Source: JAKZRT01 sp965247915
Lineage (GTDB): Bacteria; Pseudomonadota; Alphaproteobacteria; Rhodobacterales; Rhodobacteraceae
DNA length: 64,000 bases
Assembly: GCA_965247915.1 (NCBI GenBank)
Contig: OZ252048.1
Span: 1,178,001-1,242,000, forward strand
Reading direction: 5' to 3'
In this document: piece by piece, positions 31,034 through 39,996 of the stretch
How positions within the stretch are numbered: the stretch's first letter is position 1
Layout: each line of letters opens with the position of its first letter
Made by a program: the position numbers and the translations under genes
The notes under the pieces: generated by a model
Seen by the model: only the letters and a program-made list of their open reading frames with translations
Told to the model about the DNA's origin: nothing
Databases searched by the model: none

Positions 31034-32063
31034 GGCTCAGTTTACGAACTGTATGCATGGCGTGTGATAGCAGCGGCCAAACAGGCTCGCGGCGAGGTCT
31101 GTGGTGTGAGTTTGATGAGATGAAACCATTGCAGGTAGTTGTCGAGATATTTTGTTGCGATGCCACGGTAGCGGCGCAGGAAATCCTTCAGTTGGCTGTG
31201 GCGGCTGTTGACCGTCTGAATATGAAAGGCGCCCCGGGCCCGTTCGCCGGCTGACAGATTGAGGGCTTCGTGGCGAACGCCCATTGCTGTCGCGCAGGGC
31301 GGATAGCCGCGGTGACCGTCGGACACCAGCACGATGTCCCTGTCGACGACCGGGCTGATCGCCTGTTTCAGCGTGTCGGCATTAACCACCGGAAGAACCG
31401 TGCTGAATGTCGTGCCATTACGGTCGGCAGCCACTAGAACCGGCACCTGTTCGCACGACAGGCCGCGCTTGCCAGCCTTGCCGCCTCTTTTGCGGGGCTT
31501 GCGGTCGAGGGTTCTCTGTCCCTTGTGGCTCTCCAGAACATAGGTTTCATCGACCTCGACGATCCCTTTGAGCTTTTGCGGGGCCTTCTTTGCAGCCTCC
31601 AGAAACCGGTGACGCCAACGGAATGCCGTGTTGACGGCAAGATTACAGTGATCGGCTGACGCCCGAACCGTTTCTCCCGCAGCCAGGCATCCGCCAAAGG
31701 CCAACCATCGGTCTTTGTAGTGAAGCCCGGACAAGGGCGTGCCGGTAGCGGCGTTGAATGTGCGCCGACAGATCTTGCACTGGTAACGACGCAGGCCCCG
31801 TGCCTTGCCCCGTGACACCGCACCGGGCTTGCCGCAATGCGGACAGTGCCTATCAGCATCCACCGCAAGTTCGACCGCGGCAAGCGAGGAACCCGACCCT
31901 GTCCGCCCTGAAAATACCGCTTCGGCCTCTCTACGCTGTGCAGCGCTGAGGCTGTCTATCCCGGCAAGCCAGCACTGAAATTGTTCATTGTCCATCGACA
32001 TTCGCTATCTCCCTGAATCCAAAAAGAACATACCATGAACACATACAGTTCGTAAACTGAGCC
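31034..32063 (-). mobile_element. IS1595-family element nested in ISAs1
   Basis: Perfect terminal inverted repeats of at least 22 bp begin GGCTCAGTTTACGAACTGTA at both ends, and the 8-bp AAAAACAA is duplicated on either side (31026-31033 and 32064-32071), the size expected for IS1595. The length is 1030 bp with an intact transposase. It is the most recent insertion at this spot. Confidence 0.95.
31042..32001 (-). CDS. IS1595-family transposase (ISXO2-like)
   Basis: A 319-residue transposase with an N-terminal zinc ribbon (CPHCGKPGAVSRG, then YQCKICRRTFNAATGTPL) and the ISXO2-like DDE-type domain: Asp in GIVEVDETYVLESHKG, Asp in DIVLVSDGHRGYPP, Asn/His region in FHIQTVNSRHSQLKDFLRRY and the C-terminal TKYLDNYLQWFHL. 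The length is within the usual range and the frame is intact, bounded by perfect inverted repeats, so the copy may be active. MDNEQFQCW (31995) is an alternative start. Confidence 0.93.
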   Translation of the reverse strand: MSMDNEQFQCWLAGIDSLSAAQRREAEAVFSGRTGSGSSLAAVELAVDADRHCPHCGKPGAVSRGKARGLRRYQCKICRRTFNAATGTPLSGLHYKDRWLAFGGCLAAGETVRASADHCNLAVNTAFRWRHRFLEAAKKAPQKLKGIVEVDETYVLESHKGQRTLDRKPRKRGGKAGKRGLSCEQVPVLVAADRNGTTFSTVLPVVNADTLKQAISPVVDRDIVLVSDGHRGYPPCATAMGVRHEALNLSAGERARGAFHIQTVNSRHSQLKDFLRRYRGIATKYLDNYLQWFHLIKLTPQTSPRACLAAAITRHAYSS

Positions 32064-32817
32064 AAAAACAATCACGTCCCTGATCGTGGAGAAAGGCGGC
32101 GACTATGTCTTGCCTGTCAAGAAAAACCAAAAAGACCTGAACGAAGAAATCAAATCGGCCTTCAACGAGCCGGTTTTTTCCCCTCGCACAATGGCACGAA
32201 CAGCCGCAACCCGGTCACGGGCGAATTGATCAGCGCCATATCGAACTTCTACCCGCTAACGCACTCAGTGAATACATGCGAAGTGCCTGGCCCACAATAC
32301 GGTGCATCGCCCGGATCACGCGCAATCGTCAGCATGTCAGGGCGGGCAACATCATGAAAAGTGAAACGGAGACCACCTACCTTATATCCAGCCTGGAAAC
32401 GGCCACTCCGGAAGCCATTTTGCGCCTGAACCGTAATCATTGGCAAATAGAGACCATGCATCGCAACAAGGACGTCACATTGGGTGAAGACCGTTACACG
32501 AACCGCTCTGACCATGCGCCCGGAAATATCTTCGCACTCACCAGCGCAGCCATCACCCTGCTAAAACGCATATCAAAATCACCCACCAGAGCCATTGAAC
32601 TGGTTCAGGATAATCGCGGGAAGGCCGCCGCCTTCATCGCAGGAAACACAAAAATGCATTTTCTCTGAATCGCCCTGGCCCCGCAACCCTAACCCTAGCA
32701 TTCACCATTGCTCTGGCATATTGTTCTGGTCTTTACGCCTTTTGAGGCTGAGCGTGGTGGCGGGGATGTAGTAATTCCCGGTGTCTGGAGCAGACTTGTT
32801 GGATTGAGGATCGTGCT

Positions 32818-35800
32818 GTGACGTTTGTGATTCTCTCAAAGATCAAGGCATGGCGCGCGCTCCGCCGCGCAAATGCACATCGCGTATCCCTAGGCCGGGG
32901 CGGCGTTTCTCGACTCAGCAGTACTATCACCAAGGCAGCGCCCGGCGCAATCGCGGCGTTTCTGATAGCGGCCTCCGCGTTTCTGGCTCTGCCAACCAGC
33001 GCCAGCGCGCAGACGGTGACGCTGGCGCTGAGCCCGGCCTCGGTGAGCGAGAACCGCGGGGTCAGCACGGTGACGGCAACCGTGGCCCCCGCGTCGACTA
33101 CGGCGTTTACGGTGACGGTGGCGGCGACGGCGGTGGCGCCGGCGGTGGCCGGCGACTTCGCGCTGAGCACCAACACCACGCTGAGCTTCCTGGCCAACGC
33201 CACGACGAGCACCGGCGTGGTGACCATCACCGGGGTCGACAACAGCGTCGACGCGCCGGACAAGACGGTGACGGTGTCGGGGACGGTGAGCGGCGGCACG
33301 GGCGTCACGGCGCCTTCCAATCAGACCCTGACGCTGACCGACGACGAGGCGACGCCGAGCGTGACGCTGGCGCTGAGCCCGGCCTCGGTGAGCGAGAACG
33401 GCGGCTCGACCACGGTGACGGCGACGCTGAGCGGGGCGTCGAGCCAGGCGACCACGGTGACGGTGGCGGCGACGGCGGTGCCCCCGGCGGTGGCCGGCGA
33501 CTTCACGCTGAGCACCAACACCAAGCTGACGATCGCGGCCGGCGCCACGAGGAGCACCGGCGTGGTGACCATCACCGGGGTCGACAACAGCGTCGACGCG
33601 CCGGACAAGACGGTGACGGTGTCGGCGACGGCGGCCAACACCCAGGGGGTCACGGCGCCTTCCAATCAGACCCTGACGCTGACCGACGACGAGGCGACGC
33701 CGAGCGTGACGCTGGCGCTGAGCCCGGCCTCGGTGAGCGAGAACGGCGGCTCGACCACGGTGACGGCGACGCTGAGCGGGGCGTCGAGCCAGGCGACCAC
33801 GGTGATGGTGTCGGCGACGGCGGTGCCCCCGGCGGTGGCCGGCGACTTCGCGCTGAACACCAACACCACGCTGACGATCGCGGCCGGCGCCACGACGAGC
33901 ACCGGCGTGGTGACCATCACCGGGGTCGACAACAGCGTCGACGCGCCGGACAAGACGGTGATAGTGTCGGCGATGGCGTTCAACACCCAGGGGGTCATTG
34001 CGCCGGCCAATCGGGCCCTGACGCTGACCGACGACGAGGCGACGCCGAGCGTGACGCTGGTGCTGACCCCGGCCTCGGTCACGGAGAACGGCGGGGTCAG
34101 CACGGTGACGGCGACGCTGAGCGGGGCGTCGAGCCAGGCGACCACGGTGCTGGTGTCGGCGACGGCGGTGTCCCCGGCGGTGGCCGGCGACTTCGCGCTG
34201 AGCACCAACACCACGCTGACGATCGCGGCCAACGCCACGACGAGCACCGGCGTGGTGACCATCACCGGGGTCGACAACAGCGTCGACGCGCCGGACAAGT
34301 CGGTGACGGTGTCGGCGACGGCGAGCAACACCCAGGGGGTCACGGCGCCTTCCGATCAGACCCTGACGCTGACCGACGACGAGGTGCCGCCGAGCGTGAC
34401 GCTGGCGCCGGCCTCGGTGAGCGAGAACGGCGGGGTCAGCACGGTGACGGCAACCGTGGCCCCCGCGTCGACTACGGCGTTTACGGTGACGGTGTCGGCG
34501 ACGGCGGTGGCACCGGCGGTGGCCGGCGACTTCACGCTGAGCACCAACACCACGCTGAGCTTCGCGGCCGGCGCCACGACGAGCACCGGCGTGGTGACCA
34601 TCACCGGGGTCGACAACAGCGTCGACGCGCCGGACAAGACGGTGACGGTGTCGGGGACGGTGACCGGCGGCACGGGGGTCACGGCGCCTTCCGATCAGAC
34701 CCTGACGCTGACCGACGACGAGGCGACGCCGAGCGTGACGCTGGCGCTGAGCCCGGCCTCGGTGAGCGAGAACGGCGGGGTCAGCACGGTGACGGCGACG
34801 CTGAGCGGGGCGTCGAGCCAGGCGACCACGGTGACGGTGTCGGCGACGGCGGTGGCGCCGGCGGTGGCCGGCGACTTCGCGCTGAGCACCAACACCACGC
34901 TGACGATCGCGGCCAACGCCACGACGAGCACCGGCGTGGTGACCATCACCGGGGTCGACAACAGCGTCGACGCGCCGGACAAGTCGGTGACGGTGTCGGC
35001 GACGGCGGCCAACACCCAGGGGGTCACGGCGCCTTCCGATCAGACCCTGACGCTGACCGACGACGAGGCGACGCCGAGCGTGACGCTGGCGCTGAGCCCG
35101 GCCTCGGTGAGCGAGAACGGCGGGGTCAGCACGGTGACGGCGACGCTGAGCGGGGCGTCGAGCCAGGCGACCACGGTGACGGTGTCGGCGACGGCGGTCT
35201 CCCCGGCGGTGGCCGGCGACTTCGCGCTGAGCACCAACACCACGCTGACGATCGCGGCCGGCGCCACGACGAGCACCGGGACGGTGACCATCACCGGGGT
35301 CGACAACAGCGTCGACGCGCCGGACAAGTCGGTGACGGTGTCGGCGACGGCGGCCAACACCCAGGGGGTCACGGCGCCTTCCGATCAGACCCTGACGCTG
35401 ACCGACGACGAGGCGACGCCGAGCGTGACGCTGGCGCTGGCGCAGGCCTCGGTGAGCGAGAACGGCGGGGTCAGCACGGTGACGGCGACGCTGAGCGGGG
35501 CGTCGAGCCAGGCGACCACGGTGACGGTGTCGGCGACGGCGGTCTCCCCGGCGGTGGCCGGCGACTTTGCGCTGAGCACCAACACCACGCTGACGATCGC
35601 GGCCGGCGCCACGACGAGCACCGGCGTGGTGACCATCACCGGGGTCGACAACAGCGTCGACGCGCCGGACAAGACGGTGACGGTGTCGGGGACGGCGGCC
35701 AACACCCAGGGGGTCACGGCGCCTTCCAATCAGACCCTGACGCTGACCGACGACGAGGCGACGCCGAGCGTGACGCTGGCGCTGAGCCCGGCCTCGGTGA

Positions 35801-38800
35801 GCGAGAACGGCGGGGTCAGCACGGTGACGGCGACGCTGAGCGGGGCGTCGAGCCAGGCGACCACGGTGACGGTGTCGGCGACGGCGGTCTCCCCGGCGGT
35901 GGCCGGCGACTTCGCGCTGAGCACCAACACCACGCTGACGATCGCGGCCGGCGCCACGACGAGCACCGGCGTGGTGACCATCACCGGGGTCGACAACAGC
36001 GTCGACGCGCCGGACAAGACGGTGACGGTGTCGGCGACGGCGGCCAACACCCAGGGGGTCACGGCGCCTTCCGATCAGACCCTGACGCTGACCGACGACG
36101 AGGTGCCGCCGAGCGTGACGCTGGCGCCGGCCTCGGTGAGCGAGAACGGCGGGGTCAGCACGGTGACGGCAACCGTGGCCCCCGCGTCGACTACGGCGTT
36201 TACGGTGACGGTGTCGGCGACGGCGGTCTCCCCGGCGGTGGCCGGCGACTTCACGCTGAGCACCAACACCACGCTGAGCTTCGCGGCCGGCGCCACGACG
36301 AGCACCGGCGTGGTGACCATCACCGGGGTCGACAACAGCGTCGACGCGCCGGACAAGACGGTGACGGTGTCGGGGACGGTGACCGGCGGCACGGGGGTCA
36401 CGGCGCCTTCCGATCAGACCCTGACGCTGACCGACGACGAGGCGACGCCGAGCGTGACGCTGGCGCTGAGCCCGGCCTCGGTGAGCGAGAACGGCGGGGT
36501 CAGCACGGTGACGGCGACGCTGAGCGGGGCGTCGAGCCAGGCGACCACGGTGACGGTGTCGGCGACGGCGGTGGCGCCGGCGGTGGCCGGCGACTTCGCG
36601 CTGAGCACCAACACCACGCTGACGATCGCGGCCAACGCCACGACGAGCACCGGCGTGGTGACCATCACCGGGGTCGACAACAGCGTCGACGCGCCGGACA
36701 AGTCGGTGACGGTGTCGGCGACGGCGAGCAACACCCAGGGGGTCACGGCGCCTTCCGATCAGACCCTGACGCTGACCGACGACGAGGCGACGCCGAGCGT
36801 GACGCTGGCGCTGAGCCCGGCCTCGGTGAGCGAGAACGGCGGGGTCAGCACGGTGACGGCGACGCTGAGCGGGGCGTCGAGCCAGGCGACCACGGTGACG
36901 GTGTCGGCGACGGCGGTGGCGCCGGCGGTGGCCGGCGACTTCGCGCTGAGCACCAACACCACGCTGACGATCGCGGCCGGCGCCACGACGAGCACCGGCG
37001 TGGTGACCATCACCGGGGTCGACAACAGCGTCGACGCGCCGGACAAGTCGGTGACGGTGTCGGCGACGGCGGCCAACACCCAGGGGGTCACGGCGCCTTC
37101 CGATCAGACCCTGACGCTGACCGACGACGAGGCGACGCCGAGCGTGACGCTGGCGCTGAGCCCGGCCTCGGTGAGCGAGAACGGCGGGGTCAGCACGGTG
37201 ACGGCGACGCTGAGCGGGGCGTCGAGCCAGGCGACCACGGTGACGGTGTCGGCGACGGCGGTCTCCCCGGCGGTGGCCGGCGACTTTGCGCTGAGCACCA
37301 ACACCACGCTGACGATCGCGGCCGGCGCCACGACGAGCACCGGCGTGGTGACCATCACCGGGGTCGACAACAGCGTCGACGCGCCGGACAAGACGGTGAC
37401 GGTGTCGGCGACGGCGGCCAACACCCAGGGGGTCACGGCGCCTTCCAATCAGACCCTGACGCTGACCGACGACGAGGCGACGCCGAGCGTGACGCTGGCG
37501 CTGAGCCCGGCCTCGGTGAGCGAGAACGGCGGGGTCAGCACGGTGACGGCGACGCTGAGCGGGGCGTCGAGCCAGGCGACCACGGTGACGGTGTCGGCGA
37601 CGGCGGTCTCCCCGGCGGTGGCCGGCGACTTCGCGCTGAGCACCAACACCACGCTGACGATCGCGGCCGGCGCCACGACGAGCACCGGCGTGGTGACCAT
37701 CACCGGGGTCGACAACAGCGTCGACGCGCCGGACAAGACGGTGACGGTGTCGGCGACGGCGGCCAACACCCAAGGGGTCACGGCGCCTTCCGATCAGACC
37801 CTGACGCTGACCGACGACGAGGCGACGCCGAGCGTGACGCTGGCGCTGAGCCCGGCCTCGGTGAGCGAGAACGGCGGGGTCAGCACGGTGACGGCGACGC
37901 TGAGCGGGGCGTCGAGCCAGGCGACCACGGTGACGGTGTCGGCGACGGCGGTCTCCCCGGCGGTGGCCGGCGACTTTGCGCTGAGCACCAACACCACGCT
38001 GACGATCGCGGCCGGCGCCACGACGAGCACCGGCGTGGTGACCATCACCGGGGTCGACAACAGCGTCGACGCGCCGGACAAGACGGTGACGGTGTCGGCG
38101 ACGGCGGCCAACACCCAGGGGGTCACGGCGCCTTCCAATCAGACCCTGACGCTGACCGACGACGAGGCGACGCCGAGCGTGACGCTGGCGCTGAGCCCGG
38201 CCTCGGTGAGCGAGAACGGCGGGGTCAGCACGGTGACGGCGACGCTGAGCGGGGCGTCGAGCCAGGCGACCACGGTGACGGTGTCGGCGACGGCGGTGGC
38301 GCCGGCGGTGGCCGGCGACTTCGCGCTGAGCACCAACACCACGCTGACGATCGCGGCCAACGCCACGACGAGCACCGGCGTGGTGACCATCACCGGGGTC
38401 GACAACAGCGTCGACGCGCCGGACAAGACGGTGACGGTGTCGGCGACGGCGGCCAACACCCAGGGGGTCACGGCGCCTTCCAATCAGACCCTGACGCTGA
38501 CCGACGACGAGGCGACGCCGAGCGTGACGCTGGCGCTGAGCCCGGCCTCGGTGAGCGAGAACGGCGGGGTCAGCACGGTGACGGCGACGCTGAGCGGGGC
38601 GTCGAGCCAGGCGACCACGGTGACGGTGTCGGCGACGGCGGTGGCGCCGGCGGTGGCCGGCGACTTCGCGCTGAGCACCAACACCACGCTGACGATCGCG
38701 GCCAACGCCACGACGAGCACCGGCGTGGTGACCATCACCGGGGTCGACAACAGCGTCGACGCGCCGGACAAGTCGGTGACGGTGTCGGCGACGGCGGCCA

Positions 38801-39996
38801 ACACCCAGGGGGTCACGGCGCCTTCCGATCAGACCCTGACGCTGACCGACGACGAGGCGACGCCGAGCGTGACGCTGGCGCTGAGCCCGGCCTCGGTGAG
38901 CGAGAACGGCGGGGTCAGCACGGTGACGGCGACGCTGAGCGGGGCGTCGAGCCAGGCGACCACGGTGACGGTGTCGGCGACGGCGGTCTCCCCGGCGGTG
39001 GCCGGCGACTTCGCGCTGAGCACCAACACCACGCTGACGATCGCGGCCAACGCCACGGCGAGCACCGGCGTGGTGACCATCACCGGGGTCGACAACAGCG
39101 TCGACGCGCCGGACAAGTCGGTGACGGTGTCGGCGACGGCGGCCAACACCCAGGGGGTCACGGCGCCTTCCGATCAGACCCTGACGCTGACCGACGACGA
39201 GGCGACGCCGAGCGTGACGCTGGCGCTGAGCCCGGCCTCGGTGAGCGAGAACGGCGGGGTCAGCACGGTGACGGCGACGCTGAGCGGGGCGTCGAGCCAG
39301 GCGACCACGGTGACGGTGTCGGCGACGGCGGTCTCCCCGGCGGTGGCCGGCGACTTTGCGCTGAGCACCAACACCACGCTGACGATCGCGGCCGGCGCCA
39401 CGACGAGCACCGGCGTGGTGACCATCACCGGGGTCGACAACAGCGTCGACGCGCCGGACAAGACGGTGACGGTGTCGGCGACGGCGGCCAACACCCAGGG
39501 GGTCACGGCGCCTTCCGATCAGACCCTGACGCTGACCGACGACGAGGCGACGCCGAGCGTGACGCTGGCGCTGAGCCCGGCCTCGGTGAGCGAGAACGGC
39601 GGGGTCAGCACGGTGACGGCGACGCTGAGCGGGGCGTCGAGCCAGGCGACCACGGTGCTGGTGTCGGCGACGGCGGTGTCCCCGGCGGTGGCCGGCGACT
39701 TCGCGCTGAGCACCAACACCACGCTGACGATCGCGGCCAACGCCACGACGAGCACCGGCGTGGTGACCATCACCGGGGTCGACAACAGCGTCGACGCGCC
39801 GGACAAGTCGGTGACGGTGTCGGCGACGGCGAGCAACACCCAGGGGGTCACGGCGCCTTCCGATCAGACCCTGACGCTGACCGACGACGAGGTGCCGCCG
39901 AGCGTGACGCTGGCGCCGGCCTCGGTGAGCGAGAACGGCGGGGTCAGCACGGTGACGGCAACGTGGCCCCCGCGTCGACTACGGCGTTTACGGTGA
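32818..39996 (+). CDS. Giant repetitive autotransporter adhesin, N-terminal open frame
   Basis: This is the first 2392 codons of a surface protein whose gene runs to 50462. The GTG start at 32818 has AGGA nine bases before it. The N-terminus is a long signal peptide: a charged stretch with RRANAHRVSLGRGG, a hydrophobic core APGAIAAFLIAASAFLALP and cleavage at SASA-Q (about residue 64), as in large type V proteins. Then come 20 tandem 113-115-residue domains of a Calx-beta/Ig-like type, each with SVTLALSPASVSENGG, VTATLSGASSQATTVTVSAT, VVTITGVDNSVDAPDK and LTLTDDE. A 1-nt deletion at about 39961 (GGCAACGTGG instead of GGCAACCGTGG) ends the frame at 39996; the protein sequence goes on in another frame. 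If the downstream shifts are real the product is truncated and lacks the membrane anchor. It has no close relation to neighbours except the second autotransporter downstream. Confidence 0.85.
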   Translation: MTFVILSKIKAWRALRRANAHRVSLGRGGVSRLSSTITKAAPGAIAAFLIAASAFLALPTSASAQTVTLALSPASVSENRGVSTVTATVAPASTTAFTVTVAATAVAPAVAGDFALSTNTTLSFLANATTSTGVVTITGVDNSVDAPDKTVTVSGTVSGGTGVTAPSNQTLTLTDDEATPSVTLALSPASVSENGGSTTVTATLSGASSQATTVTVAATAVPPAVAGDFTLSTNTKLTIAAGATRSTGVVTITGVDNSVDAPDKTVTVSATAANTQGVTAPSNQTLTLTDDEATPSVTLALSPASVSENGGSTTVTATLSGASSQATTVMVSATAVPPAVAGDFALNTNTTLTIAAGATTSTGVVTITGVDNSVDAPDKTVIVSAMAFNTQGVIAPANRALTLTDDEATPSVTLVLTPASVTENGGVSTVTATLSGASSQATTVLVSATAVSPAVAGDFALSTNTTLTIAANATTSTGVVTITGVDNSVDAPDKSVTVSATASNTQGVTAPSDQTLTLTDDEVPPSVTLAPASVSENGGVSTVTATVAPASTTAFTVTVSATAVAPAVAGDFTLSTNTTLSFAAGATTSTGVVTITGVDNSVDAPDKTVTVSGTVTGGTGVTAPSDQTLTLTDDEATPSVTLALSPASVSENGGVSTVTATLSGASSQATTVTVSATAVAPAVAGDFALSTNTTLTIAANATTSTGVVTITGVDNSVDAPDKSVTVSATAANTQGVTAPSDQTLTLTDDEATPSVTLALSPASVSENGGVSTVTATLSGASSQATTVTVSATAVSPAVAGDFALSTNTTLTIAAGATTSTGTVTITGVDNSVDAPDKSVTVSATAANTQGVTAPSDQTLTLTDDEATPSVTLALAQASVSENGGVSTVTATLSGASSQATTVTVSATAVSPAVAGDFALSTNTTLTIAAGATTSTGVVTITGVDNSVDAPDKTVTVSGTAANTQGVTAPSNQTLTLTDDEATPSVTLALSPASVSENGGVSTVTATLSGASSQATTVTVSATAVSPAVAGDFALSTNTTLTIAAGATTSTGVVTITGVDNSVDAPDKTVTVSATAANTQGVTAPSDQTLTLTDDEVPPSVTLAPASVSENGGVSTVTATVAPASTTAFTVTVSATAVSPAVAGDFTLSTNTTLSFAAGATTSTGVVTITGVDNSVDAPDKTVTVSGTVTGGTGVTAPSDQTLTLTDDEATPSVTLALSPASVSENGGVSTVTATLSGASSQATTVTVSATAVAPAVAGDFALSTNTTLTIAANATTSTGVVTITGVDNSVDAPDKSVTVSATASNTQGVTAPSDQTLTLTDDEATPSVTLALSPASVSENGGVSTVTATLSGASSQATTVTVSATAVAPAVAGDFALSTNTTLTIAAGATTSTGVVTITGVDNSVDAPDKSVTVSATAANTQGVTAPSDQTLTLTDDEATPSVTLALSPASVSENGGVSTVTATLSGASSQATTVTVSATAVSPAVAGDFALSTNTTLTIAAGATTSTGVVTITGVDNSVDAPDKTVTVSATAANTQGVTAPSNQTLTLTDDEATPSVTLALSPASVSENGGVSTVTATLSGASSQATTVTVSATAVSPAVAGDFALSTNTTLTIAAGATTSTGVVTITGVDNSVDAPDKTVTVSATAANTQGVTAPSDQTLTLTDDEATPSVTLALSPASVSENGGVSTVTATLSGASSQATTVTVSATAVSPAVAGDFALSTNTTLTIAAGATTSTGVVTITGVDNSVDAPDKTVTVSATAANTQGVTAPSNQTLTLTDDEATPSVTLALSPASVSENGGVSTVTATLSGASSQATTVTVSATAVAPAVAGDFALSTNTTLTIAANATTSTGVVTITGVDNSVDAPDKTVTVSATAANTQGVTAPSNQTLTLTDDEATPSVTLALSPASVSENGGVSTVTATLSGASSQATTVTVSATAVAPAVAGDFALSTNTTLTIAANATTSTGVVTITGVDNSVDAPDKSVTVSATAANTQGVTAPSDQTLTLTDDEATPSVTLALSPASVSENGGVSTVTATLSGASSQATTVTVSATAVSPAVAGDFALSTNTTLTIAANATASTGVVTITGVDNSVDAPDKSVTVSATAANTQGVTAPSDQTLTLTDDEATPSVTLALSPASVSENGGVSTVTATLSGASSQATTVTVSATAVSPAVAGDFALSTNTTLTIAAGATTSTGVVTITGVDNSVDAPDKTVTVSATAANTQGVTAPSDQTLTLTDDEATPSVTLALSPASVSENGGVSTVTATLSGASSQATTVLVSATAVSPAVAGDFALSTNTTLTIAANATTSTGVVTITGVDNSVDAPDKSVTVSATASNTQGVTAPSDQTLTLTDDEVPPSVTLAPASVSENGGVSTVTATWPPRRLRRLR

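Larger units (their letters stand above)
30490..32668 (+). pseudogene. ISAs1-family transposase, interrupted and frameshifted
   Basis: The N-terminal part (30490-31033) starts MVSVQSVLRQVPDPRGKQGR and holds ILRQLSIDGKTLRGSKDADG and VTGDAMFCQK. After the IS1595 insertion (with its 8-bp duplication) the frame resumes directly as SLIVEKGGDYVLPVKKNQKD. A T6 run at 32174-32179 then carries one extra T relative to the family frame; removing it gives PLAQWHEQPQPGHGRIDQRH and continuity with the last part (HWQIETMHRNKDVTLGEDRY, ending 32668). There are thus two lesions: an insertion and a 1-bp frameshift. The element cannot move by itself. Confidence 0.88.
30401..32677 (+). mobile_element. ISAs1-family element, split by IS1595
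   Basis: The left end CAAGGCGATT (30401) and right end AATCGCCCTG (to 32677) form imperfect inverted repeats. The 9-bp GCCCCGCAA lies directly outside both ends (30392-30400 and 32678-32686), a target duplication. An IS1595 element occupies 31034-32063 inside it. Without that insert the element would be about 1.24 kb. Confidence 0.9.
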
